Shown: positions 1 to 11,786, counted from the stretch's first letter. The stretch: DNA of 64,000 nucleotides from Zygaena filipendulae (GCA_907165275.2 OU015668.1:9047658-9111657), one strand, 5' to 3'. Translations and numbers: made by a program. Notes: generated from the letters alone by a model not told the origin.

Positions 1-14
1 CGGGGGACAGCTAG
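1..14 (+). mobile_element. Helitron 3' end cut by window edge
   Basis: CGGGGGACAGCTAG, followed by T. Confidence 0.6.
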
Positions 15-695
15 TATAATTATAAAAATAATTCATAACAGTCAAATAGGTGTACAATATTATATATACGGCCTCTACTTGCCGCCATATACCTTAGTTA
101 CTAGTCCAACTTAGGTCGCACGAAACGATTCACGAAAAAAACAGTAGGATCGGTCATTGGTTTCCGCAAAAACCCGCCATTGTTTCAGTTCGCCTCGGTA
201 CGGGCAAAGAGTATAATAAAGTTACTTGCAAGTACCTAATTATAGTAAAGAGATAACACCAATCCACCACTTTGATCCCACGTGGGAGTGCAAAAGGTAA
301 ATGGTATAATAACGACCATAAAAAGTAACTTTAACAAGCAATAACATGAGATTTACTGCCATGAACAAACATTCATACCTGCCATAATAAACTTATATGA
401 CTGTATTTATTTTTCACTTTTGCATTTTGCGCTAATTTTTTTCTAGCACTTTTTTGAGCACGGTTGTGTTTCTTTTTTTTTTAATTTTTGGTAATTAAAA
501 GTTTTTGTTATATTACTTAAATAAGGGCCAAGTTTGAATGAAATTATTTAACGTTGACTATGACTTCAGATTAATTAAATTGTAAACAAAAATTAAATTT
601 CAGCTCAAGTTAATGAAAGAAGGAATTCCAGTATAGGTACATGGTGCTATTATGTTGATATGCCAACTACATAGTATGATTCGATATTGTTCCCA

Positions 696-855
696 TCCTA
701 CTAATATTATAAATGTGAAAGTGTGGATGTTTGGATGTTTGGACGTTTGTTACTCAATCACGCAAAAACGGCTGAACGGATTTGGATGAAATGGTTGTCA
801 GGGGTACACCGGGAACTCGGAAATTACCGCGGGTGAAACCGCCGGGCACAGCTAG
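696..855 (+). mobile_element. Short Helitron, complete
   Basis: TCCTACTAATATT start after A, CTAG end before T; 48 bp shorter in the middle than the copy at 40222. Confidence 0.82.
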
Positions 856-1134
856 TATTATATGAGACTCTCTGTGTAAAACTTGAAAGCCATTGAGTAC
901 GTACAGGTTTTTCTGTTTGTCTTAATTTGTGTGAGAACGTATGTATATGCTTAGATAACTACTGAATAGCGTATTACCTGATATTACACACGTTAATTAT
1001 CGCGGAAATGTGATAAATATGCGATGAGAACATACATATTATATGCTCTTTAGAATATCCAATTAGCATACCTTCCTTACTGGTTTATTTTGAGGTTATC
1101 ATCGTTAAATATGACCATTCTGTAAAATCTTAAA

Positions 1135-1187
1135 TCTATACTAATATTATAAAGAGGAAAGATTTGACTTTTTGTTTGTTTCACTCC
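1135..1187 (+). mobile_element. Helitron 5' end fused to a SINE end
   Basis: TCTATACTAATATTATAAAG start; reading continues into the inverted SINE piece at 1188. Confidence 0.6.
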
Positions 1188-1288
1188 ACTCCATTTCACA
1201 ACACACAGATCTACTTGACCCCACACTAAGCTATTATTAGCTTGTGTCGTGGAAACCAAGCAAACGTGGTATATACTACATAGAATTA
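1188..1288 (-). mobile_element. 3' half of the same SINE family, joined to a Helitron 5' end
   Basis: The complement reads through the conserved TATACCACGTTTGCTTGG, GGGTCAAGTAGATCTGTGTG and TTGTGAAATGGA. It directly abuts a Helitron 5' end at 1135 (TCTATACTAATATTATAAAG), with no duplication visible. Similar scraps of this SINE end at 2013-2045 also lie next to Helitron sequence. Confidence 0.7.
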
Positions 1289-1998
1289 CATATTATGTAT
1301 TATAATATAGATATACATATAAATACACTCAGACAGGAAAGTGGAATCCTGTGTTCATCACAAAAAGTGCATCCCCACATTAATATTCTGTTTGCCATAA
1401 CAAACGTTGTTAATATTAATAAAGCTAATCAAAATTAGTACACTCTAAAACAGTGATTCCCAAAGTTGACTGGATCGCGATTCGCGACCCATCTTACAAA
1501 CTCACCTAAACTCACTACAATTTGTCATCATCAGATGCTATCATCAACTTCAATAGTAGTTAATTTTAATCTTGAGTTTGACACATGCATCTATTTTGAT
1601 ATTTTCGCTTTTCAGGGCCTACCAACCTTGGAAACCGCTGCCCTAAAGTGCTTGTTTTTTTTTTAATTCTTCACCGCAATGAGCGAGCCACATCTTGCCT
1701 TGAGAACACGTATCAAGTTTGTGTGGCGTTTAGAAATACGGGCCCAACGTACGTTGTGTAATAAAATGACTATAACTCGAGTCGAACGATTACGATCGAT
1801 ATATTGTCATCAGCGATCGATACAATGAAGAAATCAATAATCTGCTATTGTGTCGCAATGTACGCAATCACGTGAACCATTTTCTATCCATTATTATGTA
1901 ACACGAATGCTGTCGTGTATAGAGAGAGGCATATTAATTTGGGTTAATTTTATTTTTTTAAATAATTATCTACTCACTTCATCCATGATTCACACAGA

Positions 1999-2186
1999 TC
2001 TAAAATAATAATATTCCACTCCACAACACACAAATCTACTACACAAATAATCAAATGTTTTACCGATTTCTATTCTTTCACCATTAGAAAGCTACATTAT
2101 CCCTGAGTAACATAGGCTATATTGTAATCCAGAATTCCCGCGGGAACTCCGAAATTAACGCGGGTGAAACCGCGGGGAACAGCTAG
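1999..2186 (+). mobile_element. Helitron with SINE scrap near its 5' end
   Basis: Complete 3' part (AACGCGGGTGAAACCGCGGG, CTAG). Its 5' part contains AACACACAAATCTACT, an inverted SINE-tail scrap, similar to 1135-1288. Confidence 0.65.
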
Positions 2187-2414
2187 TTTTAAATATTTTG
2201 AAACACGTTTTTTTTAATACAGATGGTGAAACAGGCTTAAATCATTCAGATTTCAATCTGATGTCTAAGTTACAAAAGCTATGGAATTAAGAGGCATAAA
2301 GCAATGTGCGGGGCTTAAACAGTGAAAGTGTTCCTAAAATGTTCATCCCATGGTTGGAAGATTAGGCATGCGATGCTTTCCCGCGATTATAACACCGTAC
2401 ATGCGGGTTGTGTG

Positions 2415-3077
2415 TAGGGTTGCCATTTTTTTTGGAAATAGTATTTAGCCGAAAAAGATGCAAAAATATAGTATGTACTTTTGAGAAATGCAGGGAAAAA
2501 AATAGTAAGTACTAACTTTTTAATCATTATCTATATATTGGGCAGCATTCTTCTTCTTCTTCTTCTTTAATAATGGCGTCTATAATTATAATTTGCCAAT
2601 GACAATGTTTCTTAATAATAACAATCTCTTCACCTACTTCTTCAATTATGGCGAATCGCCAATGACAATGTTAGATTGTTCCCCAAGTTAAAACATGGCT
2701 CTTTTGAATGTCAGTTTCCTGCTCAGGGTCCAAAATAGATGCTGAAAAGTGACTGAAATAACGAAAAACGTGACACGCGTGTTTTCGATACGGCTTTCAC
2801 TCATCAACAACCATTCATTCATTCATTCACCAGCATTCATCTACAAATTATTGCTAGTTTGACAGTTGACGTTTTGTTGCCGCGTATGCAGCGTTTCGTT
2901 CTGAAATTCCCCGGGTAAGTCCCAGACCAGTCACAGTTAGTATAAAAAAGCGCGACAGTTGAATTAGTATAAAAATATAGTATTTTTCGTACCATATTAT
3001 TTTTCTATAATAAATAGTACAATTGACTGAAATATAGTACGATACTATACAATATAATAGTACGGGTGGCAACCCTG
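2415..3077. mobile_element. hAT-type MITE interrupted by a nested insertion
   Basis: Ends TAGGGTTGCCA and TGGCAACCCTG are flanked by the 8 bp duplication GTTGTGTG (2407-2414, 3078-3085). Without the nested 280 bp insert (plus 8 bp) it is ~375 bp, matching the copy at 52837. Confidence 0.88.
2551..2830 (-). mobile_element. SINE-like retroposon with (GAA)n tail, nested in the hAT MITE
   Basis: 280 bp flanked by CAGCATTC on both sides (2543-2550 and 2831-2838). On the minus strand it ends in a GAA-repeat tail. The body is nearly identical to 24512-24771. Tail plus target duplication suggest retroposition; no tRNA boxes were seen, so the origin is open. Confidence 0.8.
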
Positions 3078-3135
3078 GTTGTGTGCCGTCCCAAAACGAA
3101 TGTGTACCTTACTTTGCTTAATTTTTTTTTTGTTG

Positions 3136-3246
3136 AAGGTCGCGGGACGCCATTGGATGCGAGAAGCGCAGGACCAGTCGTTGTGGCGATCCTTGGGGGA
3201 GGCCTGTGTCCAGCAGTGGACGTATTTTGGCTGATATGATGAGGAT
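3136..3246 (+). mobile_element. RTE-type LINE, C-terminal ORF end and tail
   Basis: AAG GTC... translates to a run containing HWMREAQDQSLWRSLGEACV and QQWTYFG stop, the typical last residues of RTE-clade polyproteins, followed by TATGATGAGGAT. 5' truncated. Confidence 0.7.
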
Positions 3247-3740
3247 AATTTTGATTGCGTTTTCCATTAATCGGCCATTTGTAATCCAAATAGGTGTATC
3301 ACATTTTTAAGGTTCACAAGCATGTATAGCATAGGTAAAAAAATTGGCTTTTTTTGTGCGTGGTGACTGGTGACCTATCATTGATTTCCTAAGGACAACG
3401 GTAAAAAGGGTAGGATATGCTAGTCATTCCAGGGTTCCTACCGTCCTTTATCAGTGTTGAGTTATTTTTCTATGTAAGGTTAAAAAACATCTCTAGTTTA
3501 CAATCACATTGTTTTAAAGCACACTTTCATCCCGCTATTAAAACCAAATTTTGTCATCCGTAGGTAGGTAGGTACGTGAATTTTTTTGTGAAATTACAAT
3601 ACATTAATCTTGCCTAAAACGTACGGTGTATAGAAATCTAAGCACACGCGCTAATATCCAGTAGAGGTACAGTCAACCGCTTCAAAATATGGTCATTCTA
3701 AAACAGGAAAATTTCACTGCCGCAATTTATTTATTTAAGA

Positions 3741-4022
3741 TCTATTTTAATTCGTCTTGTAGATTAATAAAAAATATTGGACGCGTTGTTTTCCTTTTTT
3801 TACGTTAGTCAAAAAATAACGATACATTGAGTTGAAATTCCGTGTGACGTCACACCTAGGTACACTTTACTGTACTTAGTACTTTGTACTTACACTCCTA
3901 AACTAGAATTCGTATTTCGTTTTATCTTAGTTTATTTCAATAATTCGGAAAAGCAAAAAATACCTACGCGTCTATTATTTTTTACTATCTAACTAACGGA
4001 TTAAATAGAATTTTGATTTTTA
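3741..4022 (+). mobile_element. Same MITE family, old copy without clear ends
   Basis: Shares TCGTCTTGTAGATTAATAAA, GTTGAAATTCCGTGTGACGT and GATTAAATAGAATTTTGATT with the family; one TGACGTCA remains. Confidence 0.6.
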
Positions 4023-4049
4023 TACCTCGTCATAATGCCCAGAGAGTTT

Positions 4050-4233
4050 TTTTTTTGTTATCAAGCCAGGCGTTTGCTCACAGCTCACCTGATGCCAAGT
4101 GACGGTGTGGTCGAAGATTGTGAACACACCGCGCCTGAAATGGGAACTGGCATTCAAGCGATGCTGCTGGGATACAGGTGCTTTCAACTTGAAGGTGGTA
4201 GCTAGCTAGGCACTAAAAACTGCCCTACCACTA
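4050..4233 (+). repeat. Dispersed repeat (CACCTGATG...GCCCTACCAC family)
   Basis: CTCACCTGATGCCAAGTGAC, AACTTGAAGGTGGTAGCTAG and GCCCTACCAC are shared with 51771 and 58045. Confidence 0.6.
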
Positions 4234-4295
4234 TTCTTAACTTTTAAAGATCTTTTCATAAAATTTATATCGTTGTACATGATGTACGACGTTCT

Positions 4296-4391
4296 GACGA
4301 CCCGATTGGCGCAATGGTCATCATGCCTGCCCGCTAATGAAGAGGTTCCGGGTTCGACTTTGTGAACACAGGGTTCCATTTTCCAGTCTGG

Positions 4392-4443
<52 letters not shown>

Positions 4444-4547
4444 ATGTATATACCACGTTTGCTTGGTTTCCACGATACAAGCTTATAGCTTAGTGTGGGA
4501 TCAAGTAGATCTGTGTGTTGTGAAGTGGATTATTATTATTATTATTA
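4296..4547 (+). mobile_element. tRNA-derived SINE, full length
   Basis: Same family as the split copy at 42873. It has an A-box-like TGGCGCAATGG, B-box region GGTTCCGGGTTCGA, a TA microsatellite in the middle (4397-4441), the conserved GCTTGGTTTCCACGA body and a (TTA)n tail. A few bases after the B box are deleted. Confidence 0.88.
4397..4441 (+). repeat. (TA)n microsatellite
   Basis: About 22 TA units inside the SINE at 4296. Confidence 0.95.
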
Positions 4548-5211
4548 CATACATGAACCACTTATTCAGGAAACTAGACGTGTAATTAAATAGGGTCGAT
4601 ATCTCCGTGACAATATGGTACCTAAACCTATTCTGAAAATGTTTGACTCCGTTGACTATACAATCGTTCCACTAACCCTAATTTGAATTGTCGTGTTAAA
4701 AAGTAATAAGGAATTTCGGTTACATTCTCACGTCTGATTCATAATGGCGGTTGGCGAAATGTAAAAAAAAAGCTTTCTAGATTATCTGTGCTTGTCAGTA
4801 TTTCGCGGTAACATAAAAACATTGAAGCGCCATGTAATTAAGTTTTATTATAGTCTTTAAAAGACATTTTAGCTATATTTAAACGTATAAAAAAATAAAA
4901 AGTAAAAGACTACATTATTTGTTACTTAGTAATAAAAGAAAGTTTCTTTTTTCTTTACTTACACAATAAAGATTTCATATAAGTACCTACTTAAAATGTT
5001 ATAAAACAATTTATTTTTATATTATAATATTAGGTTTACTGACTATGATGATTAATATAGCACAGTAGTGCAGCCTTCAGGCAAAAGCGAGTTATATTTT
5101 ATAAAGTCGAAATAAGTGTCTTTATACGATTATGAATTGGTTATCCTGTGACAATATCAAAATATCTGCTAACTGTATTTCTATGGTCCTTCTGGTCTTT
5201 GGTTCTTTACT

Positions 5212-5369
5212 CTCATCAATGGTTTAGGAACGCGTGGAGGACAAACATACAAACATTTTTAAGTAGACTATGCAATATAGTGTTGTAAACATCATTTTAG
5301 CATACATTTTGTTAGAATTTTCACGGGAACTCCGAAATTGACGCGGACAAAACCGCGAGGAACGGCTAG
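5212..5369. mobile_element. Helitron fragments
   Basis: 5212-5266 is an inverted piece of the sub-type at 19045. 5318-5369 is a forward 3' end with CTAG. Confidence 0.55.
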
Positions 5370-6508
5370 TTGTTATATAATTTATACGTGAATAAATGCC
5401 AAAAACGTAAGTATACAGTTCGTTATAATATGTATATCACGAAGAAACAGAAATAATGTCCTTGCCAACAAACAAAACAAAGCGGTGTTAAACAAAGAAC
5501 TCTTGCGATACTGAGCAAAACGAAAGCAGTAGCTTCACAATATATTCGAAGTATAGCAGCTTCACAATACTCGATTACAAAATTGTAACTTACTCGTATC
5601 TACTTGCAATTAGATCCTATAGTACGGCGGTAATTTTTGCTTTTAATGTTTTAATCTCTATTCACTATTCTCTATGGTTTGAGTACAATTTGAGTAGATC
5701 GTGACTAAAAAAAGAGGAAGTGTATTATTATACTTATCGACTAACGAACAGAATTGAGGTCAGTTTTAGATCTCGCATTAAATATCTATATAAAAGGATT
5801 TTTGTTAAAGGATGCAATTCATTGTGGTTTAGAAATAAAGATGCGACTGAGTGGGTTGTGATTCCTTTGCTTCGACAAAACATTTTTAGATTGTACCGTC
5901 AGGAATAAAAGCAAAAGTTATTTTTGCCCCCTGGAAGTCGGCGCCCGTGTGCACCGCACACCCTGCACTAAAGGCAGGACCGGCCCTGGTTTAGACGCCA
6001 AGTCAAATGTAGGTACACATTATAAACGTCAAGTGTACTGACGTGGTAGTGTGTATAATATAAATGGTGAGCTAGCAGCTATCCTCGATCACAACCGTAC
6101 CTAACTGTTTTGACGCATTCGAAATACCTTTGTCCAGTATCGAATAGCACGTGTACAGAAAACGTGGCATGTCGCTACAAATCCATAGCAAATCACACGA
6201 AACGCTAACATTCTGTCTACATAATGTGTTGTGTGTAAGTACATGATGTTTGATAACGCTATCGCCACAAGCGACTGTGTTGTGAGAAAGCAACCACAGT
6301 TAATATTTATAAATACACCTGCCAAACATTTTAAAATGTTTAAACTTTGATGCCAATTCAATTTTTTTTTTCCATGAATATCTCTGGGATTATGGATTTT
6401 ACACCTTATCTATCTATTCTCCCACAAAATCATATTAATATACAGAATGTAAGGTTGAACGAGGGACTTAAGGTGTTAGAGTTTCTAATTCTCGTTTAAA
6501 ATAATATA
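5370..6508. other. No recognisable gene
   Basis: Read on both strands: AT-rich, a few short ORFs with no protein-like composition and no repeat with clear ends. Confidence 0.5.
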
Positions 6509-6645
6509 TCCTTATACTAATATTATAAATGCGAAAGTGAGTTTGTTTGTTTGTTACGCTTTCACGTCTCAACAGCTCAACCGATCGTCATGAAATTTTC
6601 CATACACCTTGTCAGGGGTACAGAAAAGGATATAAGATAAAAGAG
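6509..6645 (+). mobile_element. Helitron 5' half
   Basis: TCCTTATACTAATATTATAA start, CTCAACCGATCGTCATGAAA interior; 3' hairpin missing. Confidence 0.7.
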
Positions 6646-7737
6646 ATCTCTTTTGATGTCAAAACAAATCCCACCAAAATCATTTTTATGTAAAATGTTG
6701 CCAAGACGAGACCATATGACTGGCACTGTCAAAAGTTATCAGATCTCATGTAGAGCCAAGCTTCTAACTCTCCAAGGCCTAACTTCACAAACTTTACACC
6801 TTAGTCAAAATATGTGACTTGGCCATTTCGTTACATTTCCATGGGTGAAAAATGTATCCACTGTTCATTACTTTTTTTTATACAATAGTTCTTGTACTAA
6901 CAAAACGGCCAAGCCACATCGCGGATCGCCGGGCTGCTGCGGTGCGAGAAAACACCCCAACAAGTATCAACTCGCAATGGAAAGGCTCAGCAAAAATATT
7001 AGCCAAAACTTGTGTCTGTAAAGAGATTAAAACCACAAATGTTTCAGATACATAAAAGAATTTCCTACAACTACTATTACTACTACAACGCACCATTAAA
7101 AGAGCAATCACTCTCCATCCAATGCTTTAACCGATTGCGAACGAGATAGTTGTGCAATGTTACTGCATCGCAGCAATAAATATAAGGCTTGCGGAACGAC
7201 AGTAAACACTTCAAGTCGCAACAGAGACCGCGTAGGAAACCCGACGATTAAATTAACACTATTACATACATAATTAACTAACTAACGAGATTTAGTTTCC
7301 ACTTTCTTAACTCAAACGCATAGTTAATTATGCGAAAACAATTGTTCAAATCTCATCGTATTTGACGGATTGTGTGCGTAGTAGTAGTCTCGCTTGATAA
7401 TATCCTTTATTTCACGGAGAGAAATCAATCAGACCGAAGAGGGTTGCAGGGCGACCGAAACCAAATCCTTGCTCGAAAGATATTGTGTCGGTCACGATGC
7501 CTGCTGGTCACAACATCAATGACCAGCAGGCGCAGTGACCGCCCTCGCGCGGTGTCAGTTAAGTGCAAACTACTGAAGAGTTCACTGACCAAATATGGTG
7601 TCAAAGCGAACACCGGTAACAGAAATGCTGGGGAACGATGGGGGATGGGGAACTTTACCGAACAAGCCCCTATTTTTCTCTCAGGGTACAATATTGATCG
7701 GAAAATAGATGCAAAGCGCTTAAATATAGTCCTGCAT
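6646..7737. other. No recognisable gene; one TATA-like site
   Basis: ATAAATATAAGGC at 7176-7188 and GC-richer DNA to 7640 could mark a promoter. ORFs of 123 and 88 codons on opposite strands here overlap each other and show no domain. A 10 bp hairpin (CCTGCTGGTC, 7500) is present. Confidence 0.4.
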
Positions 7738-7957
7738 AGCTAAGATGCGCACCACGATATGTTTATCGAACGAAAGATAAAATTGTCGACACGACAAATA
7801 TTTGTGGGCGTCCAAGCAAAAAAGTGCAGTAGTGGGGTATTGAGTTAAGACTAGATTCGGTTAAACATTTTTTACCACTGGTAGACAAAACGATATTATA
7901 TGTCGACGAGAATAGATAAAATGGCTCGATAAAATTTTATTGTGTTGCGCATCCTAG
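7738..7957 (-). mobile_element. GCTAGGATGCGCAACA-ended MITE
   Basis: ~220 bp with inverted ends AGCTAAGATGCGCACCACGA and TGTTGCGCATCCTAGCT. The same interior (TTGTCTACCAGTGGTAAAAA) occurs inverted at 13416. No ORF. Confidence 0.75.
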
Positions 7958-8124
7958 CTCCGCTGGAGACTTTGTCATGTTTTTGAAAAACTCGGTAAAA
8001 GTGTGATTTTTTATGCATAGAAAAAAGAGTATTAGTTTACTACAAAACTCCGTTCGAAATTGAAGCACACAAAAACAATGAATGTGTCCGTAGAACGGCG
8101 CTAATACGTTCGTGTTGAGAGAAG

Positions 8125-8378
8125 TAGGGGGTTCATGCAGGTGAAACCGGGGGCCACAGGTAGCTATATCTATACTAATATTATAAAGAGAAAGGATTTC
8201 TTTTTTGTATGTTTGTTTGATTGTTTGTAATGGATAACTAAAAACTACTTAACACCGATTTCAAAAATTCTTTCACTTATAGGAAGCCATTGTTTTCCTG
8301 AATGACATAAGATACATTTTATCCCGTAATTCCCGCAGGAACTCTTTGATACAGGTGAAACAGTGAGGGATCAACTAG
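8125..8378 (+). mobile_element. Helitron 3' remnant followed by a second copy
   Basis: 8125-8165 is a decayed 3' end. 8169-8378 runs TCTATACTAATATTATAAAG to CTAG with a degraded hairpin. Confidence 0.65.
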
Positions 8379-8779
8379 TTAGTAATAAAGCTACTACAAA
8401 AACATACCTAACGAGCCCCTTAAATTGCATTACGAAATTAAATCGCTAGATCTGGCCTTGATGTAAGAGAATTTAGTTATAATATTTAGGTCTTCTAGAA
8501 TCTAGATCATGAACAACCGGTGTTACTCAATGGCATCGTAGTATATTTATTAAGTCCGAATGCACCTCTGGTATGTATGTACTAGAATTTCTGTGATGTC
8601 GGTATGTCCTAATACGAATTGAGACGGTGAATATTCAAGATTCGACTCAACTACCAGTAATACAAGGTATTTGTGGGGACTTCATAATATTTTTTCTGCA
8701 TAATTAATTATTATGGGCACTTAACTTTTATTCCATTAAAAAATAAATGTGAAACCGAGGCGGAGATCAAACCAAAATA

Positions 8780-10336
8780 CACACATCAAAAGTGTCTAGG
8801 GATCAAGCATTTTTATGCGGATTTCTTGAGATTGAGATGTGGCTTTGTAATAAATTTATGATTTTATAAATTTATATGGATCCTTTTTGGTGCATTACAT
8901 AATTTGAATCAGGAACTGTCAATCAAATCCGAGTAAAAGATGAAAATCAGCTGTCAATATTTTCCCTATAAAAACATACAACGCATTGAAGACATTATTA
9001 GTGCTACTGTTTCCCTACTACTGATTAAAACCAACGTTATTATGGAGCGGCGACGTCATTTAAGCAGGGAAGAAATGCTCAGAGCCGTGGGAATGATAGA
9101 AGCTGGTTCCCGGCAACGTACTGTGGCTTTAGCTCTGAATACAAGTCAGAGTGTTATCAGTCGACTTTGGACACGTTACCGAAGCACTGGTACCGTGGCT
9201 GAGCGCCATAGAGGACGGTATCGCTGCACCACACGGAGACAAGACCGATACATTCAAATCTTAACTCGAAGAGCTCCAACAATAACCGCCATGATGTTAG
9301 CCGTGAGGCTTCATCACTCTTCAGGGAACTTAATTAGCGACCAAACAGTCAGAAACCGCTTGCATGAAGTGAACCTTCATTCCCGAAGACCGCTACGGGT
9401 ACCACCTATAGCAATGCACAATCGTAGGATTCGATATCAATGGGCTCTTGAACACAGAAATTGGGCAGAAGAACAATGGCGTTTCGTGTGCTTTTCTGGT
9501 GAGTCTCGTTTTGGTATGAGACCGGATACAAGACGTATACGACACTGGAGAACCCCTGGACGCCAACAGCGATTAAAATCCTGCCAGGAAGTCCATCCTT
9601 ATAGTGGTGGAACCATCATGGTATGGACGGGTATTTGGATCGGCGGAAGAACTGAGTTGATTTGGATCAGAGGCAACCTCAACGCTCAAATTTATGCTGA
9701 GACGATTGTATCAGACGTCATCGTTCCTCTACAAGTGCAAATCGGTCCCTTATTTCAGTTAATGCATGATAATGCACGACCGCACACCGCAAGAGTTGTA
9801 AGACAGACTCTCGCCGCAGCTAACATCAATGTCCTGCCCTGGCCTGCTCAGTCGCCAGACTTGAACCCGATTGAGCATGCATGGGATATGCTACAGAGAA
9901 GAGCTCTGCCGAATATGGAGGGTATCCAGTCGCAAGAAGACCTTTTTTTGTTGTTGCAACGAACATGGGCGGCCATTCCACAGCGTGATTTGGATGAACT
10001 CATTTTGAGTATACCAAACCGATGTTCTTGTGTTGTTAGTGTTCGCGGTAGAAACACGGATTATTAATTGTTTAAGTTACCCAATAAAATTTTAAAGAAA
10101 ACTGTTATTTCAGTCTTTTTTTCGAACTTTAATGTTAGTGGTTCAAATGTCAAAAATCCCTTTATTAGGAAAATGGCAAATTTCTTTATTAATGCAAAGG
10201 TGACTTGGTTTATCGTTACTGTGACAAACGAAAACACTTTATTTGATGAATCCTTAAAGAAAATTTTAATTAATATCAATCAGGAGAAAAGTTATTGCAA
10301 AAATATATGTTGATCCCTAGACACTTTTGATGTGTG
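8780..10336 (+). mobile_element. Complete Tc1-type DNA transposon
   Basis: The ends are perfect 27-base inverted repeats beginning CACACATCAAAAGTGTCTAG, each flanked by the TA target dinucleotide (8778-8779 and 10337-10338). The element is 1557 bp and encloses one transposase ORF. It is the only structurally complete autonomous-size element here, but the transposase has a lost catalytic residue. Confidence 0.93.
8940..10067 (+). CDS. Tc1-family transposase, full length but first catalytic Asp changed to Gly
   Basis: The ORF has 375 codons. The methionine at residue 35 (position 9042, ...IMERRRHLSREE) is the better start because family members begin there and are about 340 residues long. The N-terminal half has paired helix-turn-helix DNA-binding domains for the inverted repeats (residues about 40-150). 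The catalytic half shows FSGESRF at the first catalytic site, HDNARPH with Asp277, and NPIEHAW with Glu312. Asp277 and Glu312 are 34 residues apart, the DD34E spacing of Tc1. The first site should read D where Gly187 (codon GGT at 9498-9500) stands. Metal-dependent cutting needs that Asp, so the enzyme is predicted inactive. One A-to-G transition explains it. No other break was seen. Confidence 0.93.
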   Translation: MKISCQYFPYKNIQRIEDIISATVSLLLIKTNVIMERRRHLSREEMLRAVGMIEAGSRQRTVALALNTSQSVISRLWTRYRSTGTVAERHRGRYRCTTRRQDRYIQILTRRAPTITAMMLAVRLHHSSGNLISDQTVRNRLHEVNLHSRRPLRVPPIAMHNRRIRYQWALEHRNWAEEQWRFVCFSGESRFGMRPDTRRIRHWRTPGRQQRLKSCQEVHPYSGGTIMVWTGIWIGGRTELIWIRGNLNAQIYAETIVSDVIVPLQVQIGPLFQLMHDNARPHTARVVRQTLAAANINVLPWPAQSPDLNPIEHAWDMLQRRALPNMEGIQSQEDLFLLLQRTWAAIPQRDLDELILSIPNRCSCVVSVRGRNTDY

Positions 10337-10337
10337 T

Positions 10338-11334
10338 AGTTTCGACCCATAAAAGGAGTGAGATTAAAAATTCAAGTCCTCATAAAAACCTTTTCTCTGG
10401 CCGGTATAAGTAGGTATCTTGTTTTGAATTGGGCACGCCTTTTTAACTATTTAGTTAGTTTAAGTTTATGAATAAACAAGTTTTACTATTAAAAATGCTC
10501 ACACCGCTCATACGAAGAAACTCAAAAGTATCAAATAAGTTTTAGTCATTTGTCTCAATAACCTACTCTTAAGAGTCACTAAACTGAGGGGGGGGGGGGG
10601 TCTATTCATACGTAATGCAATCTGATTTTCACTAAATAAATGTGATAAGGGAAACAATGACGAATTTTATTCAGAACGAAACAAATATTGTCAAAAGATG
10701 ACCACCATCCAACCAGCTTCACGGCAAACAAAAGATTTGCACGGCAATAAAAGCGATATTACGCACGAGAGCGTAAAAAACCATTTTAGTCTTCTTACAG
10801 CGGCGATAAATTCTTTTTTTAAGGTTATCTTATATCTATAGATTATTTATTTACAAAGAGTGGGAATTATTGGATACCGCGCTTGTGATGGACAGACAGA
10901 TGCGTTACGTAACTCGTCACGGTGGGTGAGCGTAGGAATGGGAGCAGAAATGTTCGGAGCAAGCAACGGAGGGGCCGATCGGATAGTATTGGGGTCATTG
11001 CCAATTTCCCATTCTATTTAAAAATAAAATAAAAAAGTAAATGACCACTGTCGATTGACAGTGCGCGAGCGCTGCCTTGGTTTGCGAGACTGCGACTCGA
11101 GTCTCGACCATGTAGTCTCTCTATAGCATCATCTCTGTAACACTCTTATACCAGTCGAGTCTTATTTTTTCCTGTCATCCTTAATATAGGGTGTAATTTA
11201 AAAGAACCACATTAAGTTGTAAGGTATTATACATAATTTTGCAGTTTTTGCTTGCTTAGAGGGGAGAGACACATTCAAAAGTTCTTGATAGTTCATCCTA
11301 ACATGACGTGTAACTAAGATTTCCCCAAGAATGT
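10338..11334. other. No recognisable gene
   Basis: AT-rich flank of the Tc1 element, with a poly(G) run and a GC-richer stretch at 10860-11010, nothing identifiable. Confidence 0.5.
10588..10601 (+). repeat. Poly(G) run
   Basis: About 13 consecutive G between CTGA and TCTATT. Confidence 0.85.
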
Positions 11335-11441
11335 TGTCATTTTAGGAAAATGGTCATTTTAGGAAAGTGTAGGTACGTTTAAGGGAGGTGGACATTTTAG
11401 GAAAGTGAACATTTTAGGAAAGTGGACATTTTAGGAAAGTG
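11335..11441 (+). repeat. Tandem repeat of a ~18 bp CATTTTAGGAAAGTGGA unit
   Basis: Five CATTTTAGGAAA units (at about 11338, 11355, 11392, 11410, 11428), interrupted once by GTAGGTACGTTTAAGGGAGG. Confidence 0.8.
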
Positions 11442-11640
11442 AATGAAATGAAATGAATGAAATGAAATATAGTTTATTCGTTACGACCACAATTAAATAA
11501 AATTAAAAAACAAAAAGTAGCCTAAATAGCGTGTCGCAACAAAAGGGCAACCAGCTCAGCACAAGCCGGGAACCATTAGGGGCCCGACGCTGGTCTTCCG
11601 CTGGAGCCGCGTTCAAGGGTGTGGGCGCAGAGTTTAAAAA
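11441..11640 (-). mobile_element. LINE 3' UTR with ATTTC-rich tail
   Basis: The complement has GCGGCTCCAGCGGAAGACCA and GTTGCCCTTTTGTTGCGACA, then AATAAACTATATTTC and ATTTC/ATTC repeats, as in common lepidopteran LINE 3' ends. No ORF kept. Confidence 0.55.
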
Positions 11641-11786
11641 AAAAAATTATTAAATAATTTTTGTATTAGTAAATAGACTAGGGTAAAATATGTATATAAA
11701 TTACAATAATAATTACATAAAAAATACAATAACATCTCGTGGACATTTTCGATCAAAGAGGTAAAGTTTGTGAGTTACTATAGTTA

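Noticed and set aside
7372..7743. 123-codon ORF
   Set aside because: It overlaps an 88-codon ORF on the other strand, shows no domain, and ends inside a MITE.
11335..11441. CRISPR-like spaced repeat
   Set aside because: Units are short and nearly head-to-tail without unique spacers, in a eukaryotic sequence; an ordinary tandem repeat.
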